DNA of 61,680 nt from an uncultured Burkholderiales bacterium (lineage in GTDB: Bacteria; Pseudomonadota; Gammaproteobacteria; Burkholderiales; Burkholderiaceae_C): positions 1-61,680 of the forward strand of contig CAISMH010000007.1 in NCBI GenBank assembly GCA_903886485.1, written 5' to 3'. Made by a program: the position numbers and the translations under genes. Of the stretch, positions 61,568 to 61,680 are shown piece by piece. The notes beneath the pieces were generated by a model. That model did no database searches. It worked only from the letters and a program-made list of their open reading frames with translations, and had not been told where the DNA came from. How positions within the stretch are numbered: the first letter of the stretch is position 1; each line of letters opens with the position of its first letter.

Positions 61568-61680
61568 TTAGAGCTCCTGTTTTGATTTTCTCTGTTTTCC
61601 CTCCTTGTTGCTTTGTGTCGAACTGTTCCTGAACCGGTAGCTTTCGTTTCCCGTCTCAACGATGTGGCAGTGATGCGTTA
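61568..61680 (-). CDS. istB: C-terminal end of IstB, IS21-family helper ATPase (partial)
   Basis: Read on the minus strand from the window edge, the codons give THHCHIVETGNESYRFRN followed by a Ser/Gln/Lys-rich tail and a TAA at 61568-61570. This matches the C-terminus of IstB, the AAA+ protein that loads the IstA transposase of IS21 elements. Only the last 36 codons lie in the window. Confidence 0.85.
   Translation of the reverse strand, partial: THHCHIVETGNESYRFRNSSTQSNKEGKQRKSKQEL

Overview
The window looks like chromosomal DNA of a betaproteobacterium of the family Comamonadaceae, most like a Limnohabitans, Rhodoferax or Polaromonas type of freshwater bacterium. The evidence is the gene order thrS-infC-rpmI-rplT-pheS-pheT-ihfA-merR-tRNA-Pro, the phaCAB polyester operon, the alaA-hom-thrC-mob-moe-moa string, surE-pcm-nlpD, and protein sequences typical of that family. 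The genus is inferred from gene content and was not tested by a search. About 60 genes are visible, packed in long runs with many 1-4 bp overlaps.

Layout. 1-756: a scarred border holding the end of an IS21-family element (to 140) and two tandem remnants of the 3' end of a tRNA-His gene with its terminator. 757-3673 (minus): a three-gene operon of unknown function (methyltransferase, 3-hydroxyisobutyrate-dehydrogenase-like protein, class III aminotransferase). 3826-7520 (minus): phaC-phaA-phaB for polyhydroxybutyrate. 7627-10330: a small membrane protein, PgeF, an ABM-domain protein, an FAA hydrolase and a zinc-ribbon Nudix enzyme. 10406-18326 (minus): tRNA-Pro and the translation block. 18428-19759: isocitrate lyase, with paired palindromes in its promoter. 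20186-24594: a SWIB-domain protein with a histone-H1-like tail, an MFS transporter and ClpB. 24746-31220 (minus): molybdopterin genes fused onto an amino-acid operon. 31285-35518: an Mth938-like protein, a peroxiredoxin, PIN-PhoH and DnaB. 35664-37148: rpsF-priB-rpsR-rplI with an S6:S18-type leader. 37172-42812: a Na+/solute symporter pair, PEP synthase and its regulator PpsR. 42884-49445: a GlcG/HbpS-family protein, a YccA-type membrane protein, RlmD, NlpD, Pcm, SurE, AzlDC and a bactofilin.

49629-59225 (plus) is the main catabolic module. A GntR/FadR-type regulator is followed by a complete TRAP transporter (dctP, dctQ, dctM) and the enzymes known for catabolism of four-carbon acid sugars: L-threonate and D-erythronate dehydrogenases, a DUF1537 3-oxo-tetronate kinase, a class II aldolase-type decarboxylase and a hydroxypyruvate-isomerase-type 2-oxo-tetronate isomerase. 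A secreted alpha/beta hydrolase ends the run. Together they would import threonate or erythronate, oxidise, phosphorylate and decarboxylate it to dihydroxyacetone phosphate. The decarboxylase lacks two residues usually needed in its fold family. 59258-61475 holds a secreted SRPBCC-like protein, an old-yellow-enzyme reductase and glyoxalase I. The window ends inside istB of a second IS21-family element, in inverted orientation to the left one.

No CRISPR array, phage gene cluster, toxin-antitoxin pair or obvious defence island was seen. The least explained parts are the 757-3673 operon, the altered OtnC, the secreted hydrolase in the acid-sugar operon, and several strong inverted repeats in promoters.
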